Source of the DNA: Pseudomonadota bacterium
GTDB lineage: Bacteria; Pseudomonadota; Alphaproteobacteria; Rhizobiales; Devosiaceae
Assembly: GCA_023433775.1 (NCBI GenBank)
Contig: JAEYTY010000019.1
Span: 14,244-78,243 of the forward strand
Direction: 5' to 3'
Length of the DNA: 64,000 nt
Shown: one piece after another, positions 17,444 to 26,146 of the stretch
How positions within the stretch are numbered: the first letter of the stretch is position 1
Layout: each line of letters begins with the position of its first letter
Position numbers and translations under genes: made by a program
The notes under the pieces: model-generated
The model's input: the letters and a program-made list of their open reading frames with translations, nothing else
Databases searched by the model: none
Told to the model about the DNA's origin: nothing

Positions 17444-17992
17444 ATGGAAACTGTTTTTGATGTGCTGGTGACCTTGGTCAGCGGCGCCGTGGTGGCGGCC
17501 TACGCCTGGTCTGTGCGCAATCATTTCGTGTCCGACGTCATGCCCTCCGGCGCCCGGATTATTGCGCTTGCCGTCATCGCCTCCACCGTCATCATGCTGG
17601 CGCTGACCTGGTTCACCACCCAGCCGCTCTGGGCCCAGATTGTCGGCCTCGCCATCCAGCTTTTCAGCGCCTGGATGTTCTACGCGGCCATTCTCGCCTC
17701 GCGCCGCGCCCGCTTGCGTTTCGTGTTCGATCCTGAGCATCCCCATTCGCTGGTCGATCAGGGCCCCTACAAAGTCGTGCGGCACCCCTTCTATGTGTCC
17801 TATTCCATCTTCTGGTTCGGCTGGGCCGTGGCCACCTGGTCGCCCTTCGCCATCCCCAGCGTCATCATCCTCATCTGGCTCTACATTTCCGCAGCCCGCC
17901 TCGAAGAGCGCAATTTCGAAGCATCGCCGCTCTCCTCCGAATACGCCGCATACAAGTCGCGCACCGGCTTTTTTGTCCCCGGGTTGAAGTAG
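17444..17992 (+). CDS. Isoprenylcysteine carboxyl methyltransferase-like membrane protein
   Basis: A 182-residue protein with about five membrane segments. The C-terminal part carries GPYKVVRHPFYVSY and EERNFEASPLSSEYAAYKSR, the SAM-binding signatures of the ICMT/PEMT family. In bacteria these enzymes methylate lipids or small isoprenoid-like acceptors, not prenylated proteins. It ends at a strong terminator shared with the convergent RND pump gene. Confidence 0.85.
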   Translation: METVFDVLVTLVSGAVVAAYAWSVRNHFVSDVMPSGARIIALAVIASTVIMLALTWFTTQPLWAQIVGLAIQLFSAWMFYAAILASRRARLRFVFDPEHPHSLVDQGPYKVVRHPFYVSYSIFWFGWAVATWSPFAIPSVIILIWLYISAARLEERNFEASPLSSEYAAYKSRTGFFVPGLK

Positions 17993-18024
17993 TTGGTCCG
18001 GCTGCAGCTTCTGTTGACACAATA

Positions 18025-18054
18025 AAAAAGGCCCGCAGATGCGGGCCTTTTCAA
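18025..18054. terminator. Bidirectional rho-independent terminator
   Basis: AAAAGGCCCGC pairs with GCGGGCCTTTT around the loop AGAT (18026-18051). The A-run before and the T-run after the stem make it functional in both directions, between the convergent methyltransferase and RND genes. Confidence 0.92.
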
Positions 18055-18071
18055 TTTTCGGGGCAGGGTGC

Positions 18072-21000
18072 CTATTCCGCCGCGTCGCGGCTCACCACGG
18101 TCACGCCGTTCTTTTCTTTTTCCTTCAGCCCGGCTTCCTGGCTGACGATATAGCGGCTGGCGCCATCGGCATCATTGGGGATTTCCACCGCCATGCCGTC
18201 AAAGCCCGCCGGTGCCGCGGCCGCTGCCGGGCGACGGAATGCGCGGTCGCGCAGCCCACCGAATATATTGCGCAGCCACTGCATCTGCTTCCACATCACG
18301 GTCGGCGCAGTGATCATCACCGGCACCATCACCAGCGTCAGGGCCGTCGAGAAGAACAGGCCCGAAACCAGCGCTGCCGACAGATGGATGAACCAAGACC
18401 CCGCAAGGCCACCGACCACGATTTCACGGCGGATGAAGTCGAACTCCACATTCGCCCACATCGGGATCACGCCAAGCGCGGTGAGGAAAGCTGTGAGCAA
18501 CACCGGACGAACGCGCTGTGCGGTCGTCAGCAGCATGGCCTTCACGGCTTCCACGCCCTGATGGCGGTGGTAGTCATTATAGGTGTCGATCAGCACGATG
18601 CCGTTCTTCACCACAATGCCCGCTAGCGCCACGATGCCGAGGCCGGTCATGATCGCCGAGAAGCTCATCCCGGTTAGCAACATCCCCAGCAGCACACCGG
18701 CAACCGACATGATGACCGTCGAAAGCGTCACCATCACCTGGTAGAAGCTGTTGTACTCGAGCAGCAGGATGAAGAAGATCAGCGCCATGGCCATGCCGAA
18801 GGCCTGCCCGATAAAGGCATTGGCATCGCCCATCTGCTCTTCCGCACCGCCGAACTCGACGCTCACGCCCTCAGGGAAATCCTGCTGCGCGATCCAGCTC
18901 TGCAGTTCCTGCACCTTGTCGGCGGCATAGACGCCTTCCGGCAGGTTGGTCAGGCCCGCAGCCACAGGCATCGTATAGACCTGGTTGCGGCGCTGGATAT
19001 TGGCAACCTTGGGCACGGCCTGGCGGCTGATGAAATTGCTCACCGGGATCATGCCCTGCGGCGTTGCGATGCGCATGGAGTCGAGCGCGTCAAACGTGCG
19101 CTCCTCCTTGGGCAGGCGCACACGGATGTCGAGTTCATCGCCCGTCGCTGCGTCGCGATAGGTGCCGAGCTTCACGCCGGAGGTCACCAGCTGCACATAG
19201 GGCGACAGCTCGCGCACGCCGATGCCGTAATTGCCCGCAGCGGCGCGGTCGATGGTGATCTGCCAGTCGATACCGGGGGAGGGGCGGCCATCTTCGATGT
19301 CCACCGCTTCCGGCCAGCTCGCGATATGGTCGCGGATCTGGGTGACCACTGGGACTAGGTCATCGTAATTCGTGCTGTCGACGCGCAGGTTGATATCCTT
19401 GCCCGCCGGCGGACCATTTTCCGCCGCCATCACCTGGATATCGAGTCCCGCAAAGCCGGCCACACGCTGGCGGATTTCAGCGAAGATTTCCGTCGCCGGA
19501 ACGCGATTGTTCCAGTTGATCAGCTGCAGCTGGAAATTGCCGATCGTGTCAGGCGGCGTCGAGCCGAAGGCGCCGGTCGAGCCGAACTGCATGATCACGT
19601 CCTGCACGCCCTGCACCTGGATGAGTTCGCTCTCGATCTCGGTGAGCATGTCGCGCACTTCTTCGGGCGAGTAATTGCCCTTGCCGACTACGGCGACCGT
19701 GGCGAATTCCGGTTCGGAAGCCGGGAAGGCTTCCGTGCCCGTGGGGTTCATCGCATAGGACACGAAGATAGCGGCGATAATGCCAAAGCCAACCGCCAGC
19801 GTCGGCAGCGGCCAATGCAGCAGTTTGTCCATCACCCGCACATAGATGCCTGTCAGCCCGCTGACCTTTTTCACATCAAACTTGTCGGGATACATGACGA
19901 TGTCGGCCTTGGCCTTCTCCTTCTCGTCCACATGGGTCGAGGCGATGATCGACCCGATCACCGGCATGAAGATCAGGGCCGAGATGAAGGACGCCACCAT
20001 GACGATGATCACGATCATCGGCAGATAGCTCATGAACTTGCCGATAATGCCCGGCCAGAACAGCAGCGGCACAAAGGCGCCCAGCGTGGTCGCCGTAGCA
20101 CCCACCACCGGCACAAACATCTTGCGCATGGCCATGATGAAGGCTTCGCGCTTGGGCACGCCTTCCTGCAGTTTGCGCTCGGCATATTCGACGACCACCA
20201 CGGGGTCGTCCACCAGCACGCCCACCGCGATCACGAGGCCAAACATCACCATCATGTTGATGGTCATGCCCAGCGATTGCGCGACAAGGAACGCCATCAT
20301 GAAAGAGAGCGGGATCGAGAGCCCGATCATCAGCGCCGGGCGAACGCCCAGCGTGGCCACGCAGGTGATCAGCACCAGCGCCACAGCGGTCAGCACCGCC
20401 GCTTCAAGCGAGCGGAAGAGGCTTGTCGTTGTATCCGCCTGGTCGAGGAAGAACGAATAGGAGACGCCCGTAGGCCAGGACTTTGCCGCTTCCTCGGTCG
20501 CCGCGCGCACCTTTTGCGAGACGTCGATGATATTGGTGCCCAGCTTCTTGGACACACCCAGGATCATCGCCGGCGATCCGTTCACCTGCGTATATTCCGT
20601 GGCGTCGGCCAGTGTGCGGGTGATCGTGGCAACGTCGCCAAAGGTCACGATGGTATTGCCATCGGTCTTGAGCGGCAGGGTGTAAATGTCCTCGGCCGTC
20701 GTGATGAGGCCCGGCACTTCGATATTGAACGAACCCTGCCCGGTATTGAGCGTGCCGCCAGCCACAACCATATTGTTGCGCGCCAGCGCGTCAAACAATT
20801 GGCTGGCCGTCAGCCCATAGGCTTCCAGCCGCAGCAGGTCGAGCCGGATTTCGAGCTGTTCCTTGCGCGCGCCCGAAAGTTTGGCTTCGCGCACTTCGCC
20901 AATGCCTTCCAGCGCATCCTGCAACTGTTCGGCGCGGCGCGTCAGTTCCTTTTCCGGTGCCGATCCATAAACGGCCACCGAGATGATCGGCATTCCGACC

Positions 21001-21401
21001 AGGTCAATTTCATTGACGGTCGGGTCATTGGCGTCGGTCGGCAGCTTGGCCTTGATCGCATCGACCTTGGCGCGCGTATCCTGCAGCGCCTGGTCCTTGT
21101 CGGTATTGATGTCGAATTCGAGGAAAACCGAGGCATGGCCCGTGGTCGAGGTCGAACTGATATTGGACAGGCCCGGCAGGTTGGCGAGCTCTTCCTCAGC
21201 CGGCTTGGCCAGCAGGTTTTCCGCGTCGCGGGGCGACACGCCGGACTGGCTGATCGACACATAGAGATAGGGCACGTCGATGGCCGGGAAGCTTTCCTTG
21301 GGCATCGACACATAGGCACCCGCGCCCGCAACGAGCACGATGAACATGACCGTCAGGACGACACGCGGCATCCTGAGGATTCTTTCGATGAAATCGAGCA
21401 T
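18072..21401 (-). CDS. RND efflux pump, inner-membrane permease
   Basis: An 1109-residue AcrB/MexB-type proton antiporter. The N-terminus has the first membrane helix LTVMFIVLVAGAGAYVSM and the porter segment, and the middle carries the GVLVDDPVVVVE proton-relay motif in TM4 with two adjacent Asp. Two large periplasmic loops and a second set of helices follow. It is the last gene of PadR / adaptor / pump, 11 bases after the adaptor stop. No outer-membrane channel gene accompanies it, so a TolC-like protein encoded elsewhere would be needed. Substrate unknown; toxic amphiphiles are usual. Confidence 0.93.
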   Translation of the reverse strand: MLDFIERILRMPRVVLTVMFIVLVAGAGAYVSMPKESFPAIDVPYLYVSISQSGVSPRDAENLLAKPAEEELANLPGLSNISSTSTTGHASVFLEFDINTDKDQALQDTRAKVDAIKAKLPTDANDPTVNEIDLVGMPIISVAVYGSAPEKELTRRAEQLQDALEGIGEVREAKLSGARKEQLEIRLDLLRLEAYGLTASQLFDALARNNMVVAGGTLNTGQGSFNIEVPGLITTAEDIYTLPLKTDGNTIVTFGDVATITRTLADATEYTQVNGSPAMILGVSKKLGTNIIDVSQKVRAATEEAAKSWPTGVSYSFFLDQADTTTSLFRSLEAAVLTAVALVLITCVATLGVRPALMIGLSIPLSFMMAFLVAQSLGMTINMMVMFGLVIAVGVLVDDPVVVVEYAERKLQEGVPKREAFIMAMRKMFVPVVGATATTLGAFVPLLFWPGIIGKFMSYLPMIVIIVMVASFISALIFMPVIGSIIASTHVDEKEKAKADIVMYPDKFDVKKVSGLTGIYVRVMDKLLHWPLPTLAVGFGIIAAIFVSYAMNPTGTEAFPASEPEFATVAVVGKGNYSPEEVRDMLTEIESELIQVQGVQDVIMQFGSTGAFGSTPPDTIGNFQLQLINWNNRVPATEIFAEIRQRVAGFAGLDIQVMAAENGPPAGKDINLRVDSTNYDDLVPVVTQIRDHIASWPEAVDIEDGRPSPGIDWQITIDRAAAGNYGIGVRELSPYVQLVTSGVKLGTYRDAATGDELDIRVRLPKEERTFDALDSMRIATPQGMIPVSNFISRQAVPKVANIQRRNQVYTMPVAAGLTNLPEGVYAADKVQELQSWIAQQDFPEGVSVEFGGAEEQMGDANAFIGQAFGMAMALIFFILLLEYNSFYQVMVTLSTVIMSVAGVLLGMLLTGMSFSAIMTGLGIVALAGIVVKNGIVLIDTYNDYHRHQGVEAVKAMLLTTAQRVRPVLLTAFLTALGVIPMWANVEFDFIRREIVVGGLAGSWFIHLSAALVSGLFFSTALTLVMVPVMITAPTVMWKQMQWLRNIFGGLRDRAFRRPAAAAAPAGFDGMAVEIPNDADGASRYIVSQEAGLKEKEKNGVTVVSRDAAE

Positions 21402-21412
21402 TGGCCTGGTCC

Positions 21413-22636
21413 CTAGCTGGCAGTCGGTTCAGCAGCAGCCGATGCGGGGTTGGCGTCCACAGCCTGTCCCGCATTCACATTTTCCTGGCCAACGGTGATC
21501 ACCTGCGAAACCACAGGCAGCCCGGTAACCCACACGCCTTCGCGCGTATCGCTCACAATGGTAATGGCGTGGAAGGCAACCTTGCCGTCCTCCACTGTCC
21601 GCACGCCCAGCGTGCCTTCGTCGTTCAGCGTCAGCACCGACTGGGGCAGCAAATGCCCCGGCGCCATGCCGATATTGACAACGGCCTCGGCGGTCACGCC
21701 ATCGCGGATCGCATAGTCATCGTTCGGCAGCTCGATTTCGGCGGCAAACGAACGCGTCGCATTGTCGGCGACCGAGGAAATATAGGTCACCTTGCCCTCG
21801 ACATTCTGGCCGGTCACGGTTTTTACCTTGGCCTCAAGGCCGATCTTGGCCAGCCCGATATGGGCTTCCGGCACCATGCCGGTAAAGATCATCGGGTTGA
21901 GCTGCACAATGGTCGCGCAGGCGCCGCCGGCATTGAGCATCGAGCCGGCATTGGCCAGCGGGTCCTGCACAAGGCCCGCGACCTTGGCGGTGATTTCCGT
22001 CCGCGCCAGCTCGGCCTTGGCGTTTTCGAGACCGGCCTTGGCCTGGGTCAGCGCCACTTCCACCGAATTGGCGGAGTTGACGGCGGCCAGCCCGCGCTGG
22101 CGCAGGTCGGCATTGGTATCATAAGCCTGCTGCGCCTGGGCAAGAGCGGCTTCGGCCTGTGTGACGGCGGCGGCGCGGGTGCCCTGGTCCAGCGTGCAAA
22201 GCGGATCGCCGATTTCGACGCGCTGTCCCTTGGTCACATGCACCACATCCACCGCGCCTGCAGTTTCTGCGGCGGCGGTGACGATGGCCTTGGCCTTGGT
22301 GCGGCCGCGCAGCGGCACTTCGATGGGCATGGCCTGTGCGGTGAACATCTGCGTGCGCACGCTCTGCAGCGGTGCATCGGCGCCCGTCGTTTCTTCATTG
22401 CGCTGAGCAATGGTCAGATGCGGGTCGACCGCCGGATGCGGATGCTCGGCCAGCACGCCTGCATTGCCCAGCGTTGTTGCCAGAGGACCGTGTTCCTGTC
22501 CCTCGATCACCGAAACGATCGGCTTTTCGCCATTGCCCGGGCCTTGCCCGCCAATCACCAGCGTGCCGGTCGCCAGCCATGCGCCAGCCAGCAGAAGGAT
22601 AGTAAACGCCAGCCCGTACGAAAACCATGCACGCAT
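21413..22636 (-). CDS. RND efflux periplasmic adaptor (membrane fusion protein)
   Basis: A 407-residue MFP subunit with an N-terminal membrane anchor (SYGLAFTILLLAGAWLA), a lipoyl/barrel-sandwich module, an Ala/Gln-rich coiled-coil hairpin (AAVTQAEAALAQAQQAYDTNADL) and a beta-barrel domain. It bridges the inner-membrane pump and an outer-membrane channel. ATG 22636 is preceded by AGGGG and preferred to the adjoining TTG. It sits 12 bases after the PadR gene. Confidence 0.92.
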   Translation of the reverse strand: MRAWFSYGLAFTILLLAGAWLATGTLVIGGQGPGNGEKPIVSVIEGQEHGPLATTLGNAGVLAEHPHPAVDPHLTIAQRNEETTGADAPLQSVRTQMFTAQAMPIEVPLRGRTKAKAIVTAAAETAGAVDVVHVTKGQRVEIGDPLCTLDQGTRAAAVTQAEAALAQAQQAYDTNADLRQRGLAAVNSANSVEVALTQAKAGLENAKAELARTEITAKVAGLVQDPLANAGSMLNAGGACATIVQLNPMIFTGMVPEAHIGLAKIGLEAKVKTVTGQNVEGKVTYISSVADNATRSFAAEIELPNDDYAIRDGVTAEAVVNIGMAPGHLLPQSVLTLNDEGTLGVRTVEDGKVAFHAITIVSDTREGVWVTGLPVVSQVITVGQENVNAGQAVDANPASAAAEPTAS

Positions 22637-22648
22637 CAATATTGCCCC

Positions 22649-23197
22649 TTACTCCGCCGCGTCTTTACGCGACTCGGCTTTCGCCAACCCAATTAGTTCG
22701 TGCATATGGGCGCGCAGATACTGCTCTGCAACCTCAAGCACTGCCTTACCGTAATTAATCGTCCAGATATCGGTCGGTCCGCAGGATTTATCCTCTGCAA
22801 ACTCCTCAAGCTGCTTCCGCCCGGATGCGGTGCGCTCCAGAAATTCATTGACCCGCGCCTCGACCAGGTCCTGCGGCAGGATATGCGCAAAGCGCGCCAG
22901 CAACAGGAAGGGGCTACGGAACACGTCTTCGCCCAGCGGCCCGCTCAGTTCGTCGGCAAACACGCGACGCCCGAGCTCGGTAATGGAATAGACCTTGCGC
23001 GCGGGCTTGCCGTCCTGCTGTTCGGCGCGGCTGGTCACCAGCTTTTCGTCTTCGAGCTTGGCCAGCGCCGGATAAATCGAGCCATAGCTGGCTTCGACGA
23101 AATAGGAGCATTCGCCTTCGGCGCACATGCGCCGGATGTCATAGCCCGTGGCTTCGCCGTTATAGAGAACGGACAGACACAGCGTTCTGACATTCAT
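22649..23197 (-). CDS. PadR-family transcriptional regulator
   Basis: A 182-residue regulator. The winged helix reads ATGYDIRRMCAEGECSYF then SYGSIYPALAKLEDEKLV, the characteristic PadR recognition segment, and the C-terminal half is a dimerisation helix region. ATG 23197 follows GGAG at normal spacing; an in-frame start 21 bases earlier is less likely. First gene of the efflux operon, so it most likely represses it and is released by a pump substrate. A dyad lies upstream at 23223-23255. It has several cysteines (CAEGEC near the DNA-binding region), which could make it redox- or metal-responsive. Confidence 0.9.
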   Translation of the reverse strand: MNVRTLCLSVLYNGEATGYDIRRMCAEGECSYFVEASYGSIYPALAKLEDEKLVTSRAEQQDGKPARKVYSITELGRRVFADELSGPLGEDVFRSPFLLLARFAHILPQDLVEARVNEFLERTASGRKQLEEFAEDKSCGPTDIWTINYGKAVLEVAEQYLRAHMHELIGLAKAESRKDAAE

Positions 23198-23222
23198 GGG
23201 GCAAAGCTCCGCAAGCATATAA

Positions 23223-23255
23223 CAGGCCGATATATGTCGGGCGTATATATGCCTG
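23223..23255. promoter_or_regulatory. Imperfect dyad upstream of padR operon
   Basis: CAGGCCGATATATG at 23223 and, inverted, CAGGCATATATACG ending at 23255 form an AT-rich dyad, 26 bases before the PadR start. PadR regulators bind such ATAT-centred palindromes near their own promoter, so this is the best operator candidate here. Confidence 0.45.
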
Positions 23256-23328
23256 GCCGTATTTGATCAAGCTCGACCCTACTATAGGTCCCGCAGATCA
23301 GTTAACCGCTGGTTGCATGGCCGCTAGG

Positions 23329-24162
23329 CTATTGAGCCAGCAATTGCTGCATTTCCCCGGCGGCCCGCTGCGCCAGTTCAAGGCTCGCGGCGGCAACGAA
23401 ATAGGGGTTCAGGAACTTCAGGTCCCCCTTGCCATAGCGCAATGGTGCACCATCCAGCGTCACCACGGCCCCGCCTGCTGCTTCAAGCACAGCCTGGCCC
23501 GCGGCGGTATCCCATTCGCAAGTCGGCGTAAATCGCGGGTAAAGCTGCGCATCGCCCCGCGCCAGCAGGCAGAACTTCAGCGACGAGCCGACGGAGACAT
23601 CGCTTTCTACGTCCAGCGTCCGGCAAAGCTGCTCCAGCGCGGCATGGCCATGCGACCGGCTGGCCACAATCCGCAGCTTTTCCATCCACCCGACAGTGAT
23701 GGCGCGTCGATCAGTCACAGCGCCACCGACCACCATTCCCGTCCAGGCGCCGGTGCTGTCGCCGGCAAAGATTTCGCCCGTGGCCGGCGCCAGCACCACG
23801 CCCATCACCGGGCGCCCATGCTCCACCAGCCCGATATTGACCGTGAACTCGCCATTGCGCTTGATGAATTCCTTGGTCCCGTCCAGCGGGTCGACAACGA
23901 AATAGCACTCGCCCAAAACCGGGATAATCCCCGCCGCCACGCTTTCCTCGCCCAATACCGGAATGCCGGTCGGGCGCAGCATGTCGATGATCACCTTTTC
24001 CGCCGCCGCATCGGCTTCCGTCACCGGTGACCCGTCGCTTTTGGAAACGGCATGGATCGTCCGTCCATAAACCTCCATGATCACCGCGGCAGCTGCAATA
24101 GCAGCCTCAACCGAAATCGTGGTGAGGGCAGGGGCTTCCACTTCAGCGGCCAAAACCGTCAC
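23329..24162 (-). CDS. cysQ: 3'(2'),5'-bisphosphate nucleotidase
   Basis: A 277-residue inositol-monophosphatase-fold enzyme that hydrolyses PAP, the by-product of sulfate assimilation, to AMP. Metal-binding motifs are LGEESVAAG, DPLDGTKEFIKRNGEF and WDTAAGQAVLEAAGG; GEFTVNIGLVE is typical of CysQ rather than of inositol phosphatases. Start overlaps the nadC stop by four bases (ATGA), so the two are probably cotranscribed. Confidence 0.92.
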   Translation of the reverse strand: MTVLAAEVEAPALTTISVEAAIAAAAVIMEVYGRTIHAVSKSDGSPVTEADAAAEKVIIDMLRPTGIPVLGEESVAAGIIPVLGECYFVVDPLDGTKEFIKRNGEFTVNIGLVEHGRPVMGVVLAPATGEIFAGDSTGAWTGMVVGGAVTDRRAITVGWMEKLRIVASRSHGHAALEQLCRTLDVESDVSVGSSLKFCLLARGDAQLYPRFTPTCEWDTAAGQAVLEAAGGAVVTLDGAPLRYGKGDLKFLNPYFVAAASLELAQRAAGEMQQLLAQ

Positions 24163-25028
24163 TTGCCACCGCCAATGGTCACATCCAGCCCCAGGTCGAG
24201 CGGCTTGGCGCCCATGGTGATCTGGCTGGTGGAAATATAGTCGACGCCCGTTTCGGCAATCGAGCGCACCCGGTCCAGCTTCACCCCGCCTGATGCCTCG
24301 AGCTTCGCCCGCCCGGCATTGATCGCCACGGCCTGCTTCAGCGTCTCATTGTCCATATTGTCGAGCAGCACCACGCGGGCACCTGCCGCCAGCGCTTCTT
24401 CCAGCTCGGCCAAAGTGGTGACTTCGATTTCGATGGCCACCAGATGCCCGGCAAATGCCTCCGCCGCCCGATAGGCCGCACCCACGCCGCCCGCCACCGC
24501 GATATGATTGTCCTTGATCAGGATCGCGTCATCGAGCGCATAGCGATGGTTCGAGCCACCCCCGCAGCGCACCGCGAATTTCTCGAAAGCCCGCAGCCCG
24601 GGCGTCGTCTTGCGCGTATCGCAGATGCGCGCATTGGTGCCCGCCACCGCATCGGCATAGGTCCGCGTCAGCGTCGCGATCCCGCTCAGATGATTGAGAA
24701 AGTTGAGCGCTACGCGCTCGCCCGACATCAGCAGCCGAGCCGGCCCGCGCACCAGCGCCACGACACCACCGGCCTCAACGCGGTTGCCATCCGCAAGCTT
24801 CGGCTCAAACGATACCCCGTCTCCTACAAGCCGAAACGCCGCCGCCGCCAGCTCCAGCCCGGCAATCACCCCGGCTTCACGGGCCGAAAGTTCCGCCTCG
24901 GCCCATGCATCCGGCGCCAGCGTCGCCTGGCTTGTCAGGTCTCCCGCCAGCCCCAGATCTTCCTCCAGCGCCGCCGAAACGGCGCGCTCGACAAGCAGGC
25001 GCGGCAATTGAGCGGGCAGGGCGGTCAT
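24159..25028 (-). CDS. nadC: Nicotinate-nucleotide diphosphorylase (carboxylating)
   Basis: A 289-residue quinolinate phosphoribosyltransferase making nicotinate mononucleotide in de novo NAD synthesis. Motifs are ALEEDLGLAGDLTSQA at the N-terminus, FLNHLSGIATLTR, DTRKTTPGLR and KDNHIAVAGG, with the LDNMDNETLK and EASGGV barrel segments. I chose the ATG of TALPAQLPRLL (25028) over one nine bases upstream. nadA and nadB are not nearby. Confidence 0.94.
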   Translation of the reverse strand: MTALPAQLPRLLVERAVSAALEEDLGLAGDLTSQATLAPDAWAEAELSAREAGVIAGLELAAAAFRLVGDGVSFEPKLADGNRVEAGGVVALVRGPARLLMSGERVALNFLNHLSGIATLTRTYADAVAGTNARICDTRKTTPGLRAFEKFAVRCGGGSNHRYALDDAILIKDNHIAVAGGVGAAYRAAEAFAGHLVAIEIEVTTLAELEEALAAGARVVLLDNMDNETLKQAVAINAGRAKLEASGGVKLDRVRSIAETGVDYISTSQITMGAKPLDLGLDVTIGGGK

Positions 25029-25144
25029 GGGCGGCACACCGGTTCAAAAAAGCTGCCGGTGCTTTACGCCGCGCGCCGCCCCGAAGCAACCGCTGGCAAA
25101 TTACCCAACCCAAGCTTTTGGATTACCCACGCCGATGGCTCCTG

Positions 25145-25275
25145 CCCTCCCTCCCCCTTGAGGGGAGGGTAGCGACGCTAGGCCCGTAAGGGCCTTAGCA
25201 CAGATGGGGTGGGGTAGTCTCGTGATCCAACGATTGCCCCCCACCCTCATTCCCTCCCCTCAAGGGGGAGGGAGG
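25145..25275. repeat. Composite palindromic intergenic element
   Basis: A GC-rich unit at 25145-25169 (CCCTCC, CTCCCCCTTG, AGGGGAGGG) returns inverted at 25252-25275 with 24 of 24 bases matching. Between the arms lie a TAGGCCC-GTAA-GGGCCTTA hairpin and a further inverted pair (ATGGGGTGGGG with CCCCCACCCTCAT). It fills the intergenic space between nadC and the SDR gene. A direct copy of the 25-base arm occurs at 28520-28544, so it is a dispersed repeat. Confidence 0.85.
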
Positions 25276-25315
25276 CGACGCCTCGAGAAATCCATGATGC
25301 GGCAAGGCCCTAAAC

Positions 25316-26098
25316 CTAGCGCAGCAGGCTCTGCCCGCCATCAATCCATACCGGCGAGCCGGTTACATGCCGCGCGCCATCCGAGCAGAGGAACAGGATC
25401 ACGTCGGCAACGTCCTTCGCCTTGCCCTTGGCCCCGCCGGTCAGCGGAATATCGCCCTCGGGAAAGATCGCGGGGATTTCCGTCTCGTGCTTGTCCCGGT
25501 GCTCGGTATTCTCGGAAATCTCGCTCTCGACCCCGCCGGGGCAAACCGCATTGATCCGGATGCGGTGCCGCGCCAGTTCCAGCGACAATTGCTGCACCAG
25601 CGCCAATTGCCCTGCCTTGGTCACCGAATAAGCGCTGGCCCCCGGCGTGGTGAATGTGCGCGTGCCATTGATCGAGGAAACCACCACAATCGAGCCGCCG
25701 CGCGCTTCCATATGCGGCACGGCATGGTGGATGGTGAGATAGGTGCCGCGCAGATTAATGGCGATGGTCTTGTCCCATTCCTCGGGCGTTAGCTTCTTGA
25801 TGGGTGCCCAAACCCCGTTGATCCCGGCATTGGCCACCACGATGTCGAGCTGCCCGAAGCGCGCGATGATATCGTCCATCAGCGCCTTCATGCCCGCGTC
25901 ATCGGTCACGTCACCCGTCACCGCGTGCGCCACGCCACCGGCTTTCGTGATTTCCGCTGCCGTCGCCTCAACCTCTTTGGCCGTGCGGCTCATCACCACG
26001 ACCTTGGCGCCGGCCTCTGCCAGCGCCAGCGCCGTCGCCTTGCCAATGCCCGAACCGCCGCCGGTCACCAGCGCCACCTTGCCTTCAAAATCAGTCAT
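25316..26098 (-). CDS. Short-chain dehydrogenase/reductase
   Basis: A 260-residue SDR: the Rossmann motif VTGGGSGIGKATALAL, the NAG in IVVANAGINGVW, catalytic Ser in VVSSINGTRTF, and the YSVTKAG (YxxxK) pair. The C-terminal VTGSPVWIDGGQSL is typical. The acidic-versus-basic residue after the second strand (VVMSRTAKE) suggests NADP preference. ATG 26098 has GGAG six bases upstream. It is the third gene after fbp and the AGE-family epimerase, 48 bases behind the latter, so a role in sugar or polyol oxidation is plausible. Confidence 0.9.
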   Translation of the reverse strand: MTDFEGKVALVTGGGSGIGKATALALAEAGAKVVVMSRTAKEVEATAAEITKAGGVAHAVTGDVTDDAGMKALMDDIIARFGQLDIVVANAGINGVWAPIKKLTPEEWDKTIAINLRGTYLTIHHAVPHMEARGGSIVVVSSINGTRTFTTPGASAYSVTKAGQLALVQQLSLELARHRIRINAVCPGGVESEISENTEHRDKHETEIPAIFPEGDIPLTGGAKGKAKDVADVILFLCSDGARHVTGSPVWIDGGQSLLR

Positions 26099-26146
26099 GC
26101 CGTTCTCCATCTCTTCTGGGGCAACGCAAGAAAGCGGCAAAGGTTG

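Noticed and set aside
19815..21416. Plus-strand open frame inside the RND pump gene
   Set aside because: His/Arg/Asp-rich antisense of the membrane domains; no motif.
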